This document shows positions 46,635 through 58,232 of a stretch of DNA of 64,000 nt, piece by piece. Every line of letters begins with the position of its first letter. Position 1 is the first letter of the stretch. Both the position numbers and the translations under genes were made by a program. The DNA is from Mercurialis annua. Its lineage: Eukaryota > Streptophyta > Magnoliopsida > Malpighiales > Euphorbiaceae. The stretch covers positions 8,372,501 through 8,436,500 of the forward strand of contig NC_065571.1 of assembly GCF_937616625.2 (NCBI RefSeq), in the 5' to 3' direction. Under the pieces are notes generated by a model. The model searched no databases and was not told the DNA's origin. It was given only the letters and a program-made list of their open reading frames with translations.

Positions 46635-47339
46635 TCAGAGACGCAAAGCAGTACAACAAAGAAGATCTACATCATGATCACCACCACAACAAAAGTCAAC
46701 CTGATCCAACGGTGGAAAATTCAGATCAAAAGGTAAAGCATTTTTACAAAACGACGACGAAGAACACACAACGACATCTCCATCATCAACCACCACCGAT
46801 GACGACGAATCACAATCACTCCGACAATCTTCCACCGCCGCCAACGCACCACCAGATCTTTTCGATACCCTTGGCGGCGGAGGAGGTTGCGGCGGCCTTG
46901 GACCGCTAAACGACTCTACAGTACTACTCTGAGTACTGGACGCCGGCCGCTGCGGATTCACAAGAATCTCATCGTCAAACCCGGTTCGGGTATATAACCG
47001 GTCATCCATGAACGGGTCTTGACACGTAAACGGGGGTAAAAACGGGAAATTTGTTTTAGCCTTGGGACCGCGGAGGGATCGGGCAGCTGTATCGTAGGCA
47101 CGGGCAGCTTCGTCGGCGGAATCGAAAGTGCCGAGCCAGACTCGGGTTTTTTTATACGGGTCGCGGATCTCAGCTGCGAATCTTCCCCATGGTCTTTTCC
47201 GAACGCCTCTGTATCTGGGTTCTGTTATTTGGTTGTTGTTATTATTATTACCTTGAGGTGTAGATCCGTTGGATTCCACCAATTTCTCTTGCGGAACGGC
47301 GGCGGGGACGGCGGCGGTGGCTCCTCTTCCTCTCCTCAT
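46635..47339 (-). CDS. Class II AP2/ERF transcriptional repressor (EAR motif), intronless
   Basis: 234 residues. MRRGRG start, then a single AP2/ERF DNA-binding domain (about 43-100) with [19 protein letters not shown] and [19 protein letters not shown]. It keeps Ala and Asp at the positions that define ERF (rather than DREB) binding to GCC boxes. A Ser-rich middle with [11 protein letters not shown] follows, then an EAR repression motif FDLNFPP (DLNFPP at 205-210) and a short C-terminal tail ending TALRL. Members of this group (Arabidopsis ERF3/ERF4/ERF7 type) repress ethylene-, ABA- and stress-responsive genes through TOPLESS/SIN3 co-repressors. It is paralogous to the gene at 63.2 kb, same strand. 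The leader upstream of the ATG is pyrimidine-rich. Confidence 0.95.
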   Translation of the reverse strand: MRRGRGATAAVPAAVPQEKLVESNGSTPQGNNNNNNQITEPRYRGVRKRPWGRFAAEIRDPYKKTRVWLGTFDSADEAARAYDTAARSLRGPKAKTNFPFLPPFTCQDPFMDDRLYTRTGFDDEILVNPQRPASSTQSSTVESFSGPRPPQPPPPPRVSKRSGGALAAVEDCRSDCDSSSSVVVDDGDVVVCSSSSFCKNALPFDLNFPPLDQVDFCCGGDHDVDLLCCTALRL

Positions 47340-47570
47340 GGGGTTTTAATGGGCAAATTGTAGCGGAAATGAAGAGATGGAGAGGGAAGCCGGGGATGAA
47401 ATGAAATTGGGTGGATTAATCGGAGGAAATGGAGAGGAAAAGGAGTGGGTTTGGTATGGAGGAAATGGATAGGTGGGTGTGGGTCAGGAACCGGATGGCA
47501 TAACACGAACAACACAGCACAACAACAATAACATCAACATCTTCTCTTCTACTATTCACGAACCAATTTT
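47340..47570 (-). promoter_or_regulatory. Leader and proximal promoter of the first ERF gene
   Basis: The minus strand upstream of the ATG is a C/T-rich leader (ccctctccatctcttcattt; tttcctctccatttcctcc). Further up is a (AAC)n-like stretch on the plus strand at 47507-47535. No TATA box stands out. Assigned by position and composition. Confidence 0.4.
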
Positions 47571-48329
47571 TGATTTTTGTTTTGCTTCTTTTGAGTTTGG
47601 TTTACTTACATGGGTGATGCTTTAATTATTTGGATTTATCAATTTAGTCCTTGAACTTTTATTTTTACCAAATATGTATTTTTATTTTAAACATTCTAAA
47701 AGTTTTTCAGGATATTTATAACTTTTAAAAAATGCATATTATTTATATATTAGTTAACCGCGGTTTTGGAAATTCGGAATCCTAAATCTAATTCATTGGC
47801 CATGAAAATTAAAAATTAAAACTTATATCTAAATTGTTCGACCGATTAACTAATTTTTTTTGATTTAATTGTCAGGTAATCAATTTAGTCAGCTTTTTTG
47901 TTTGTCTCTAATACTATGATGCGTCTAAAACGTTTAACCTCACATAAATATTGATAATGCGATATAATACCCTTTAACAACGAGGCTAAATTTCGAACTA
48001 TACAAAATAAAATTTAATTTTGTACTATTAATATATCATTTTTGTGAGATATTTTAAAATTTTGTTTTGTATAGTGGACAATCAACTAACTCAATTTTGT
48101 ACAATTGTTTCTTATGAGGTTATTGGTTAGAATCACCACATTGTTATATTAAGTTTAGTAACTTAATTTAAAAAAAATAATAGTTTAGATAGTAATATAA
48201 TTATATTTTTAAAAGTTTGGTAACTTAATTTTAAAAATAAAATAGTTTAGATAGTAAATTCATAAATTCATAAAAATCAAACACTAAAATTGCAATTATT
48301 CCATTTAGTCACAGGGATACATATTTTAG
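47571..48329. other. AT-rich intergenic DNA
   Basis: Nothing bounded. A 35-40 bp word group 'ttaaaaataaaatagtttagatagtaa' occurs twice (about 48168-48200 and 48229-48260), a small tandem duplication. Confidence 0.4.
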
Positions 48330-48385
48330 AGCGGAAATGCAATTTTTTTTTTGTTACAAGGGAAAGAGGCAAAACCTAAACAAAA

Positions 48386-51300
48386 CTAGAAACTAATGTT
48401 CCTATCATACGAGGTACCATAACGATCATGTCTAAGCCAAGGTAAAAGACTCGTAGGCGGGTTCTCATGATAAGAGCAACCGATAATATAATCATCACTC
48501 ATTGAAGCCAAATGGTCAGCCGCGAAATTTGCTTCCCTATAAATGTGGTGCAATTTTATATCCCATCTCCTGTTCATCAGCTCACGAATGGCCCCTACAA
48601 TGTTGGAAAAATACCCTGCCTCCGCCTTTCTTAGAATCATATCCACCGCAGCTTTACTGTCCACTTCCAGCTCAACTTTCTTCAGGTCCAGCCTCCACGC
48701 AAGCTGCAGCCCGACAAAAACACCACGCAGCTCTGCTTCCAGAACTGAACCCTCACCTATCGTAGCAGAGAAACTAGCAATCCAGCCTCCCAAATCATTT
48801 CTGATGAGCCCACCTGCCTTCGCTATACCAGTAACCGGGTTGTATGCCCCATCAGTATTGACTTTAAACCACAACGTAGGAGGATTGACCCAACCAACCT
48901 GGATGTCCCTTCGCTCTCGGACCACACCCTGATGGATATTGCAGTTAGCTTGAGCCTGACGAATATAACTAACCCTTCGATAAATATCATCCACCACCAT
49001 GCAAATAGCCTCCTTCTTGTTTCCTATAACAGCGTTGTTCCTCCAATTCCATATACGCCATAGAGAAACTCCAAAGATGCACCTCCAGTCTCCATCTTTT
49101 TTGAAATTTTCCTTACCTGAAAGATTGCGAAGAATCCAGTCTTTAAAGTTTAAAGCAAAAAACTTATCCTTCAGGTGAGGATCAATAATTTTCATCCATA
49201 TTTGCCTAGTGTAAATACAGTTCCGAAGAATATGCTCCAAATCCTCCTCCAACGCATAGCATCTAGAACAAGATTTATCAAAAGAGATATGTCTTCGAAC
49301 CCTCTCAACATTGCTTAAAAGCTTGCCATGAAAGGTAAGCCAAAGCATATGACGAATCCGTTCAGGACCGGGCCATTTCCAGATCGCGTTCCAGCAGGTA
49401 TCTTCTTCGTCCCATCTGTTGGCTTCCAAAAAATCATACGCTGAGCGAGTAGTGAACAAACCTGACGAAGAGAGACCCCAGAAGACAAAATCTTCTCCAT
49501 AACCTTGCTTGGGCGGGATGAACTTAGTAATCTTAATCAGACACGAGTTTGGGAGTAAATGAGAAAACCTATCCCACTACCATGCCCCATTTCCATCGAC
49601 AAAATTGTTAACAGTTAACTCTAAATCAGGAAGTGGGACTGTACCAACAGCCTCATTCAGCAGAATCACCTCATCCCCAATCCACGGATCTAACCAAAAC
49701 CGAATTTTGGTACCATCACCAAGCGCCCACCGAATGCCTTTACAAATCTTCGGCCACAACTTATTAAGAGCTTTCCATATGTGAGAAGCTCCCATAACTC
49801 GATTTAGATTATTAAGATTGTTGTCATCAAAGTTGTATTTAGCCCTCATCACCTTCACCCAAAACTTTTCCGGGTTCGCTATAACTTGCCAACCAAGCTT
49901 CATAAGAAGCGCTTTGTTCATAGATGCCATGTTTTTAAACCCCAATCCACCGTGAATTTTAGGTTGACAGATTGTAGACCATTTCACCAAACTCAACTTC
50001 TTAACATCATCCGACGCTCCCCATAAAAACTTCCTACACATCATTTCAATATCACTACAGTCACCATTCGGGATATTAAGGGTTTGCATAGAGTAGAGGG
50101 GAATGGCAGCTAAAACAGACTTGGCCAGTGTAGCTCTACCCGCCAAAGCCAAAGAGTTAGCTTTCCAATTCGTAAACCTTGATCTGACCCGCTTCATAAT
50201 GTTGGCTGTATGCCTTCTCGTTAAACGCCCATGCAAGAGAGGAATACCCAGATACGTGCCCAAATCTGAAGTAATCTCAAAACCCAACTTTGCCGCAATA
50301 GAGTTACGAAGATTGGTGATAATATTACGAGAGAAAAGTACCTTCGTTTTATCAATGTTGATTTTTTCCCCTGACGAGTTGCAAAAGGAAGTCAGGACTT
50401 TATTAATCACCTCTGCTTGCTCAATAGACGCCTCACCGAACAGCAGAAGGTCATCGGCGAAGAAAAGATACGACAGAATTGGACAGGATCGGCTCATTTT
50501 CAGCGGTTTCCAGCGACTACTGGCACACTCCAAATTGATAAGGTGGCCAAGGCGCTCAATGCAAAGCACAAAAAGGTAAGGGGAAAGAGGATCCCCTTGC
50601 CTCAAACCACAAGTAGGAGAAAACGACTTCGACGGGCACCCATTCCAAAGAATGCTCATAGTCGGGGTAGAGACGCATTTCATGATGACCTTGGCGATGA
50701 ATTCAGGAATACCAACCTCGGCAAGTGTATCTTCAAGGAATTCCCAAGAGATCTTATCGTATGCTTTCTCTAGGTCTATTTTAATAGCCATCGAACCTTT
50801 TCTACCTTTTTTAGTCCGCATGGAGTGAAGTGCCTCTTGAGCCAAAATAATATTATCGGTAATATGTCGACCCTCTACAAAGCTCGTTTGGGCCGGATTG
50901 ATGATGTGAGGCATAATAGCTTTGAGTCTATTAGTTATGAGCTTAGTAATGATCTTGTAACTCACATTACATAAGCTAATAGGTCTAAAAGACTTAAGCG
51001 AGATCGGATTAGCACACTTCGGAATGAGAGTGATTAGAGTATGATTAATCATCTCCGGAATCGGGTCCCCATCAAAAATACCTTTCACAAACTTACACAC
51101 ACTGTCCCCTACAACATCCCATTGGCTTTGGTAGAACATAGCATGCAGACCGTCAACTCCCGGCGCTTTAAGAGGCTTCATATCCCATAAAGCTTCTTTA
51201 ATCTCCTCAACTCGAATGGGCTTCTCAAGATCTTCCATAAGCTGATAATTAATATGTGGAAAACACCCCCTAGCAGGAAAAGGACTAACAGGGGCGTTAT

Positions 51301-52504
51301 TCCTCGTATACAGCTTGGCGAAAAAATCAGTAGCCATCCGTCTCAACATATTTTGGTCCTCGACAATTTCACCCTCCGAATTCTGGAGCACACGAATACT
51401 GTTAAATCTTCTTCTTTCCTTCACCCTATTATGAAAATATTTCGTGTTTCGGTCTCCATCAATAACCCAATCCTTTCTAGATTTTTGAAACCATAAAAGC
51501 TCCTCCTGATAGAGGGTATCATCCAGTTCGTTTTTTAGTTCAACCTCCAGCTTATTCAATTTCTCAGAATTATAGTATTCTCTAGCTTTTTGAATTCCAT
51601 AAAGTCTGGACAGCAGCTTATCCTTCCTTTTGAAAATATTACCAAAGACGGTAGTATTCCATTCCTTCGCCTGGATCGCAAAATTAGAAATGGACTCCAC
51701 AATAGCTCTATCTTCATTCCAGCTTTGTCTAACGATTTCTTTAAACCCATTGTTACCAACCCACGCCGCCTGAAATCTGAAGGGTTTCGACCCATGCCCG
51801 GTATGCCGTTGGTTATTAAATTGGATGAAAATGGGGTTATGATCCGAATGGATTCTCGGAAGGTGAAGGACGTAGAAGTAGTTGAACTTAGTGATCCACC
51901 TCTCATTACATAAAAACCTGTCAAGCCTTTTATAAAGATTACCCCGTTTCCACGTGAATTGCGTTCCACAGTACCCAACATCAATCAAGCTGTGCTTCTC
52001 AAAAAAACCTCTGAACATCTTACACCCACCACCAATGCCAGAAGCTCCTCCCTTTCGCTCTTTGTCATGTAAGGCTGCGTTAAAATCTCCCCCTAAAATC
52101 CAAGGTTCATCCAACGATGAAGCCAAAAAAGACAGGTCAGCCCATAAGTGCTGCCTGAGAGTCTTGTTAGGACTGGCATAAACAATAGTGAGGAGAAACG
52201 TATCGAGACCATCAAAGACTCTCAAGTGAATGAAGAACTTGTTATTTTCTAACACAACAATATCATAATTCTGCTTCCATAGAATCCAGATACCACCAGA
52301 GAAACCCACCGCCTCGACTCTATGGGAGTAGTTGTTACCGCTACTTTTAATAAAAGAATCAGCCTTGATACCACTGATTCTCGGTTCTAAAATACCCACA
52401 ATATCAAACGAGTATTTACGACAGAAGTTTTTAAAGACTCTCAGGAAACTTTTAGACCCCGCACCTTGCACATTCCACACCATAATTTTTTTGTTTGCAG
52501 ACAT
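48386..52504 (-). pseudogene. LINE ORF2: endonuclease, reverse transcriptase, zf-RVT, RNase H, with one premature stop
   Basis: One frame runs from the ATG at 52504 to the stop at 48386 (1372 codons) with a single in-frame TAG at 49579-49577, after NFVDGNGAW. The frame is open on both sides. Domains in order: an APE-type endonuclease (MVWNVQGAG, GGDFNAAL, SDHNPIF); a reverse transcriptase with KIDLEKAYD, GLRQGDPLSPYLF and the catalytic FADD at 682-685; a zf-RVT zinc-binding region (WKWPGPERIRHMLW, CSRCYALEEDLEHIL); and an RNase H domain (VNTDGAYNP, VLEAELRGV, LEVDSKAAV, IYREANFAADHLA). The amber codon would remove zf-RVT and RNase H unless read through. No frameshift is seen, so the copy was lately active or is mobilised in trans. 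Confidence 0.93.
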
Positions 52505-52537
52505 AAAAAATAATAGAGAGGTTGACCAAAAGCATAA

Positions 52538-54145
52538 TTATAACGGGCTATGCGAAATCCCATCCATATCTTCAGTTCCGAAGGCATCTTCATTATCATT
52601 TTCTGTAATGTTGTCCCCAATCATCATGCTGGAATCAGCATACTGTCCAGTCTTCATCATACTATAAGTAGACTCAGGATTGTTAGCGAGACCACTGTCG
52701 TAATCCAAAGGTCCGGGGTCAATGTTCATCACTTCCAAGCTCCCCGTGCATCCTTTGTCTGGTAAGGATGCTTCAGCAGGAATATTAGGGTTCCTGTTCT
52801 CAGAGTTGTAATTCACTGTCACCACTGAGTGTTTCATGTTGTCCAGGGATGTATTCGCACTTTTTACCACGAATCGGGCTTTAGGTTTTGTGATTGGGCT
52901 TTCTGAGATGTTCACATTAGTTTCCTTGGTATTTGCGACTTGAAGGCTAGGGACATTCTGGTCATTCAAAGCATGGGACCTGTTGGCATTATCTGTTTTG
53001 GCTTTTAGTTTCAAATGAATATTCGGGCGAGTAACTTCCTCTATTTCCTGCGACAATCTCTCCACCTCCATATCCTTCTCCGCTTCTTCCATATTCAGAA
53101 CATCAAACCTGTTATTCGAAATATTATTTCCCCGAATCGTGGAAGATCCTTGACCCGTATTAGGGAATCCAATATTTCCTACTGGCTTTCCTTTTCTGGC
53201 CACCATCATCCATGGCCCAAAACTAGGGTTACCATTTTTGTTTCCTCTTCCACTGTTCTCCCCTTCTGTTCCGGCACCGGCGGTTTGCTCAACCTCCGTA
53301 GCGGAAGCCTTTTTAATTGTGTGAGGGCATGATTCTCTAACATGTCCAAAGCGACCACATTCAAAACAAATGCGAGGAAGGCATTCGTATTCCACAAATT
53401 GGACGTTACCATCTAAACGAAACTGAGAAACCAAAGGCTTTTTAAGATCAAGCTCTACTGCTATTCTAGCAAATTTTCCCCTTTCAGCGGCTTCAGTACA
53501 ATAATCAATCTTTATTACTCTTCCAATCACCGAGCCAATGTATTTCAAGACTTTTTTGTTGTAATAGTGTATCGGCATACGAGGCAACCTTATCCATGCG
53601 TTAATGAATCTGATTTCATCATTCGAACAATCAAAACTAGGGATCCATTCCTGGACTGATAGGTAATGCCCAAGGATAACCCAAGGTCCACCAGTAATAA
53701 CCGCTTTTAAATCATCGCCATTCTTGAATTTGACTAGGAAATAGTTGTTCTCAAGATCAATAACATCAAAAGTATCAACGAAATTCCACATCGATTCTAG
53801 TCTGTTGTAGAGATTCCGGTAGCCAATCGTCCTCCCCAACAATTTGATGACCACCGTGGTTCGCCATTGCTTTGCTAACTCCTCTCGAACTCTCTCAGAG
53901 AAAGAGATTTCAGGCATTCCCTCTTTTCTGAGGACCGAGACATCCTCATCTTCCACCGCAAAATCTTCAGTAAACCCCGCTAGGGTTTCCTCCCTTTCCC
54001 TATCAGACTGGGTTAACTTATCACGAAAAGACATGACTGCTGGAGGAGCAGATTTGCATTCACCCTCTCTAAACTTGGCTTTCTTCGTAGACCTGTCATC
54101 CTCCGCCGGCTCCCAGACTTCTTTCATCAGAGACTCTCCGTCCAT
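52538..54145 (-). CDS. LINE ORF1: DUF4283 / CCHC zinc-knuckle nucleic-acid-binding protein
   Basis: 535 residues from the ATG at 54145 (MDGESLMKEV). An upstream Met at 54292 keeps the frame open but lies outside the element, past its 5' boundary at 54196, so it is not the native start. It carries a DUF4283 domain (VVIKLLGRTIGYRNLYNRL to GGPWVILGHYLSVQEW), then a zf-CCHC_4 segment with CFECGRFGHVRESC, followed by a polar, low-complexity C-terminal half. ORF1 proteins of plant L1 elements bind the element RNA and form its ribonucleoprotein. No stop or shift interrupts it. Confidence 0.9.
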   Translation of the reverse strand: MDGESLMKEVWEPAEDDRSTKKAKFREGECKSAPPAVMSFRDKLTQSDREREETLAGFTEDFAVEDEDVSVLRKEGMPEISFSERVREELAKQWRTTVVIKLLGRTIGYRNLYNRLESMWNFVDTFDVIDLENNYFLVKFKNGDDLKAVITGGPWVILGHYLSVQEWIPSFDCSNDEIRFINAWIRLPRMPIHYYNKKVLKYIGSVIGRVIKIDYCTEAAERGKFARIAVELDLKKPLVSQFRLDGNVQFVEYECLPRICFECGRFGHVRESCPHTIKKASATEVEQTAGAGTEGENSGRGNKNGNPSFGPWMMVARKGKPVGNIGFPNTGQGSSTIRGNNISNNRFDVLNMEEAEKDMEVERLSQEIEEVTRPNIHLKLKAKTDNANRSHALNDQNVPSLQVANTKETNVNISESPITKPKARFVVKSANTSLDNMKHSVVTVNYNSENRNPNIPAEASLPDKGCTGSLEVMNIDPGPLDYDSGLANNPESTYSMMKTGQYADSSMMIGDNITENDNEDAFGTEDMDGISHSPL

Positions 54146-54212
54146 GTTTTTCAAGGAGACCCTGTTCTTAGATCCAAAACCAAAAAGTATTTTGTTAGCG
54201 GAAATGCAATTT

Positions 54213-55191
54213 GATTCCTGGAATATGAGAGGGGATTTCTTTGGTTTTATTTTTGAACCACACTTTTTATGGTTTAATAATGAGATAATCACTATGTGTC
54301 AAAAACAACGATTTGTTAACAATTTGATGAAGTTTACTATACCTTCATTTGGATTTTCATTTAATAGTTTATATGATGACAAAAATTAATAAATTTAAAG
54401 CAAAAAAATAAAATCAATATATTGAGGTGAAAAGTTAAAAAAATTAAATTGATTTACAAAATGGCTAAAATTGCAACAAAATGTTAAAATTGAGATATTA
54501 TTACAAAAATAATTTTTTTAGATAAAATTATAACAATTTACAAAGGTTTGGAGTTGTTTTACTATTAGCCAAATACTAAAAGTGTCAATTTAGACCTAAA
54601 TAAAAATAATTAGGAATATAATATTTAAAAAAAATAATAAATATGATGCATCAAAAACAAATTAATAAAGTAAAAAATGATTTTTTTTTATTTAATTTGC
54701 ACTAACTCCGTGTAAAATACATATACTTCATTTTTGGGATAAATAGACTTAGTTTTGACAAATAAAAATATAGAGACTCAACATGAACAAATAAAAATTT
54801 AGAAATTCATTATTAAAAGAATAAATAAACATAGGGATATAAATATTATTATGCCTATTTTCGACGAGGCATATTCAATATCTGCATATAGACATGTTTA
54901 ACATTTTTGTTAATCTGAGTTTGAATGAGAAAATTTTAAAATTTTATTTTCACTGCTCAATATGTTAAATAAAATTTTATTAATTTAATATTATCTTCTT
55001 AAATTTTTCAATAAAATGATCATCTATCTAAAAGATTAGATTCTAAAATAAATTATGTGTAATTGTTTGTAACATGTTTTACTTTCTTACAGACCCAACA
55101 CAAAAATGAATTTGCATATCACAGCTTATGGCGTTTAATGTGCATGCTTATGCTTCAGCAGAACAGCTCGAGCAATGCTCGAGTAATATTC
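54213..55191. other. AT-rich intergenic DNA
   Basis: Sequence between the LINE and the copia LTR. It contains a loose copy of 'aaaattgcaacaaaatgttaaaattgag..attattacaaaaat' (54465-54560) related to the arms of the MITE at 43806. No gene. Confidence 0.45.
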
Positions 55192-56018
55192 TGATAACAT
55201 TAATTAAAAAAGATTACAAATAATATTGATTGGTAATGAAAGAAATATAAGAAAATGAAGGCTAATAATAGCATGAAAATCTTAAATTTTAAAATAATGT
55301 AAAAAGAGTTTATATAGGCTAGATTAAACTAGAAAAGAAAAAGATTATATATACAGTCGACCCTCTGATAATTAATATACATGGTGGATTAAAAATTTAT
55401 TAATTATTAGAATTATTAATTTATAGAATCTGTATAAAAAAAATTATAAAAGATATTTTAAAGCATCTACATTAATAGACCTAATATTGATATTATATTA
55501 TAAAAAAACTAACTAAATACACTTTACAATCACTCAATTTAAAAGAAACAATTTTATATTCAATTTAAAAAATATCAATTGATATCAAATCAAAAAATAA
55601 TTGTTAAGAAGTTGTATTTATAAAGTAAAATAATTTTTAATACTTTTTATACTAGAGATACTTTACTTACTTTAATTTGTTTATCTAATAACTTCTTTTA
55701 AAATTTCTCAAAAAAATAAGAAATTCATAATTTGATGGTATTTTAACTTCCACTTTATGAATTAAGGTTAGTATTGCCTCAAATAAATGATCAATTGTTA
55801 TATATTTCTTTAAAAAAATCTCTCTAATAATTAATATTCATGTAGAATATATTTTAAATTTTATTAATTATTAAATAATAGAATTATTAATTATCCGACG
55901 TGGAACGAAGCTGGTTCTCTCAATTTTCTATTAATTATTAGAATTATTAATTTATAGAATATTAACTATTAGAGGGTCGACTGTAATACCCTTATAAAGC
56001 ATAATAACTATTTTAACA
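55192..56018 (-). mobile_element. Copia-type LTR carrying an Emigrant-like MITE
   Basis: On the minus strand the LTR begins TGTTAAAATAGTTATTATGC directly after a polypurine tract TTTGAGGAGGGA (56031-56019). It has a TATA-like CTATATAAACTC region at about 55310 and ends near 55192 in TGTTATCA. Without the 630 bp MITE it is only about 195 bp. The 5'-TG..CA-3' ends and the polypurine tract mark it as the 3' LTR of the degenerate copia element to its right. Confidence 0.65.
55354..55983. mobile_element. Emigrant-like (pogo, Tc1/mariner) MITE
   Basis: Termini cagtcgaccctctgataatt and the inverted cagtcgaccctctaatagtt are flanked by TA on both sides (55352-55353, 55984-55985). The CAGT..CCTCT..TTAATA terminus and TA duplication match pogo-type MITEs of the Emigrant group. 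The interior is A/T-rich with several 'taattattagaattattaattta' copies in both orientations. 630 bp, non-coding. Confidence 0.8.
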
Positions 56019-56099
56019 TCCCTCCTCAAACTCATGATGCAATAACAATAAGCATCGAGAGTTTGTCGATTAAAAAATAAAAACGCGTAGACGACAATG

Positions 56100-57320
56100 A
56101 TTAGGTAGACAAATTTACAAGTTTTTAGGAAGAAGCGATAAAGGGCAATATCAATGTGCTATTCTGAAGATGATGTCGAGTAATATGACAGTTAATCTAA
56201 ATATGTTTGGTCCTCTCGTGAAAAAAGAGTTATGAGCAATCTGAATAGCACTTTTATTATCATAGTGCAAATGAGTTGGTCGCCGCAAAGAAACGCCCAT
56301 ATCAGCAAGCAACCATCGCAACCAGACTATTTCACAAGTAGAAAAAGTCATAACATGATATTCGATCTCTGTTGAGGATCGAAATATAACATCTTATTTT
56401 TTCAAGAGATAAGAGAGTCACCTAGAAAAAATACAAAAAACAATAGTTAATTTGCGGTCAGTAGGATCACCAGCTCAATCAGCATCAGAGTAAGCACATA
56501 ACTCTAAAGACGAAGTAGTTGAAAGCAAAATAGTCTGAAACTGAGTGCCAGATACCTCAAGATACGAATAACAACAACCTAAGGAACTGTAATAGGAGAT
56601 GTAACAAACTGACTGACTATGTGAACAACATATGCAATATCAGACTGAGTAATAGTGAGATAAACCAAACTTCCAACAACCGTTCTATAAAATCTGACAT
56701 AGAAGACCCATAAAAAAACGGAGTACCATGCATTGAGCTCAATCGGAGTATCAACAATCTTATTATCCGAAGACGAGCACGTTCAAAAATATCATAAATA
56801 TACTTAAACTGAGAAACAAAATATCCTTTTGGAGCGCAACTTCAATACCCAAGAAGTAACGAAGGGGACCCAAATTTTTCATAGCAAAATTTCGAGTCAA
56901 TTCAGACTACAACAAGCTAATCAAAACAACATCATCACCTGCAATAATTATATCATCAACATAAAGACAAAGCAAGATTCGGCCAAGCGGAGTACATTTG
57001 ACAAACATAGCAGAATCATGGTTGTTCGGACGAAAATCAAGAGAAGTAATAATAGTAGAAAATTTCTCAAATCAGGCATGGGGAGCCTGTTTGAGACAAT
57101 AAAGAGCTTTCCTAAATTTGCAGACTTCATCAAATTGATGATCAAGACCAAAAGAAAGAACCATATAAACTTCTTCGCGAAGGTTGTCATTCAGAAAGAA
57201 ACATTTACATCCATTTGAGTTATATCCCGACAATAAACGGAAGCAACAACAATAAGGGTTCGAACTGTATCATTTTTATAACAAGAGCAAAAGTCTCATC
57301 ACCAAAGTCTACAAGCTTCA
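56100..57320 (-). pseudogene. Ty1/copia pol remnant (reverse transcriptase and RNase H)
   Basis: Minus-strand frames broken by stops and shifts read, in order, LYVDDIIIAG (the RT catalytic YVDD, near 56970-56940), SELTRNFAMKNLGPLRYFLG, GSLVYLTITQSDIAYVVHIV, and at the RNase H end EIVWLRWLLADMGVSL with LHYDNKSAIQIAHN. That is the copia order running toward the LTR at 55.2-56.0 kb. Upstream domains (gag, protease, integrase) and the 5' LTR are not found, so the element is truncated and dead. Confidence 0.8.
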
Positions 57321-57439
57321 GAATTCACTTTATGGTTTTAAACATGCTATTATAGGTAACATAATGCCAAATAAACTGGAGCATTACTTGCATAAGGATC
57401 ACGCTGGCTAATGAAAATACTTTTATGTCTGGTTAGTAT

Positions 57440-57710
57440 ATTTCAGATTTCTTCATAGCTTTATTGATCTATATAGATGGTGTCATTAGTAGCTCTTCAT
57501 CTGCTATATATATCAAACATCGAAACGTTTTTTCATAATGCTTTTAGCGTTAAAGATCTTGGCAGACTTAAGTATTTTATGAGACTTGATGATGTTATAT
57601 TTTAATTTGGTATTAGCTTATCTCATAGAAAATAGGATCTTAGCTCATCTACAAGCAGTCCATAAAATTTTGAAGTTTTTTGAAAGTGCCCCAGGCAGAT
57701 GAATTTTTTT
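57440..57710 (+). pseudogene. Second copia reverse-transcriptase fragment, opposite strand
   Basis: The plus strand reads ALLIYIDGVISSSSSA, FSVKDLGRLKYFMRL and FGISLSHRK with stops between. This corresponds to the copia RT segment around YVDD and 'F.ikDLG.lkYFLG', with YVDD decayed to YIDG. It is in the opposite orientation to the neighbouring remnant, so either an inversion or an independent old insertion. Confidence 0.65.
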
Positions 57711-57784
57711 CTCTTCTTCTTCCTCTGTAAATATTAAGGCATACTAATTTTGATCGAACATCTTGCATTGATACAACGAAATTA

Positions 57785-58005
57785 ATTTATGGTTCATTGT
57801 TCATCATATGACCTATATTAAATTAAAAATAAATAAATTTCGAGGTCCTTGTTTTTATCATTTTCATTCTAAAAGCCCCTATCTCGAAATATAGGTCATA
57901 TGACAAAGAGGATGCATACCATGTGCACATCATGTGAGAGATGGTGTATTCGGTTTGGATAATGTGGCATGTGCAAATTCTTGATGAACAATGAACCAAA
58001 TTTTT
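57785..58005. repeat. Small inverted-repeat element
   Basis: aatttatggttcattgttcatca (57780s) mirrors tgatgaacaatgaaccaaattt (to about 58003). A second, inner pair 'catatgacctata / tataggtcatatg' lies at 57807 and 57891. Probably a 220 bp MITE; no duplication resolved. Confidence 0.55.
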
Positions 58006-58232
58006 TTTAAAAAAATTCATTTCTAAGTCATTAAATTATACCTGTTTTATTTATCTCGTCATTAAATTATTTTTATGTTTATTTGGTTCTTAAATTATTT
58101 TTTGTTTTTATTTGATTCTTAAATTATTTTTTGTTTTTATATGATCTTTCAACTTAGTGAAAAACCATTTTTCAGTCTCTAAATGCCAAAAGCGACGCCG
58201 TTTAAAGTATCAATTTGCATTTTTAAAAATAA

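Larger units (their letters stand above)
48330..54212 (-). mobile_element. Nearly intact L1-type LINE with matching target-site duplication
   Basis: The element proper is about 48346-54196 on the minus strand. It is flanked by the same 16 bp agcggaaatgcaattt at 48330-48345 and 54197-54212. The poly(A) tail (T run 48343-48352 on the plus strand) merges with the 3' duplication. It encodes ORF1 (52538-54145) and, 33 bp later, ORF2 (48386-52504). Full length, with exact duplications and open frames, so the insertion is recent. It lies between the two ERF paralogues and does not touch either gene. Confidence 0.93.

Noticed and set aside
50103..50773. Plus-strand frames of 118-158 codons inside the LINE
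   Set aside because: Antisense shadows of the reverse transcriptase coding region.
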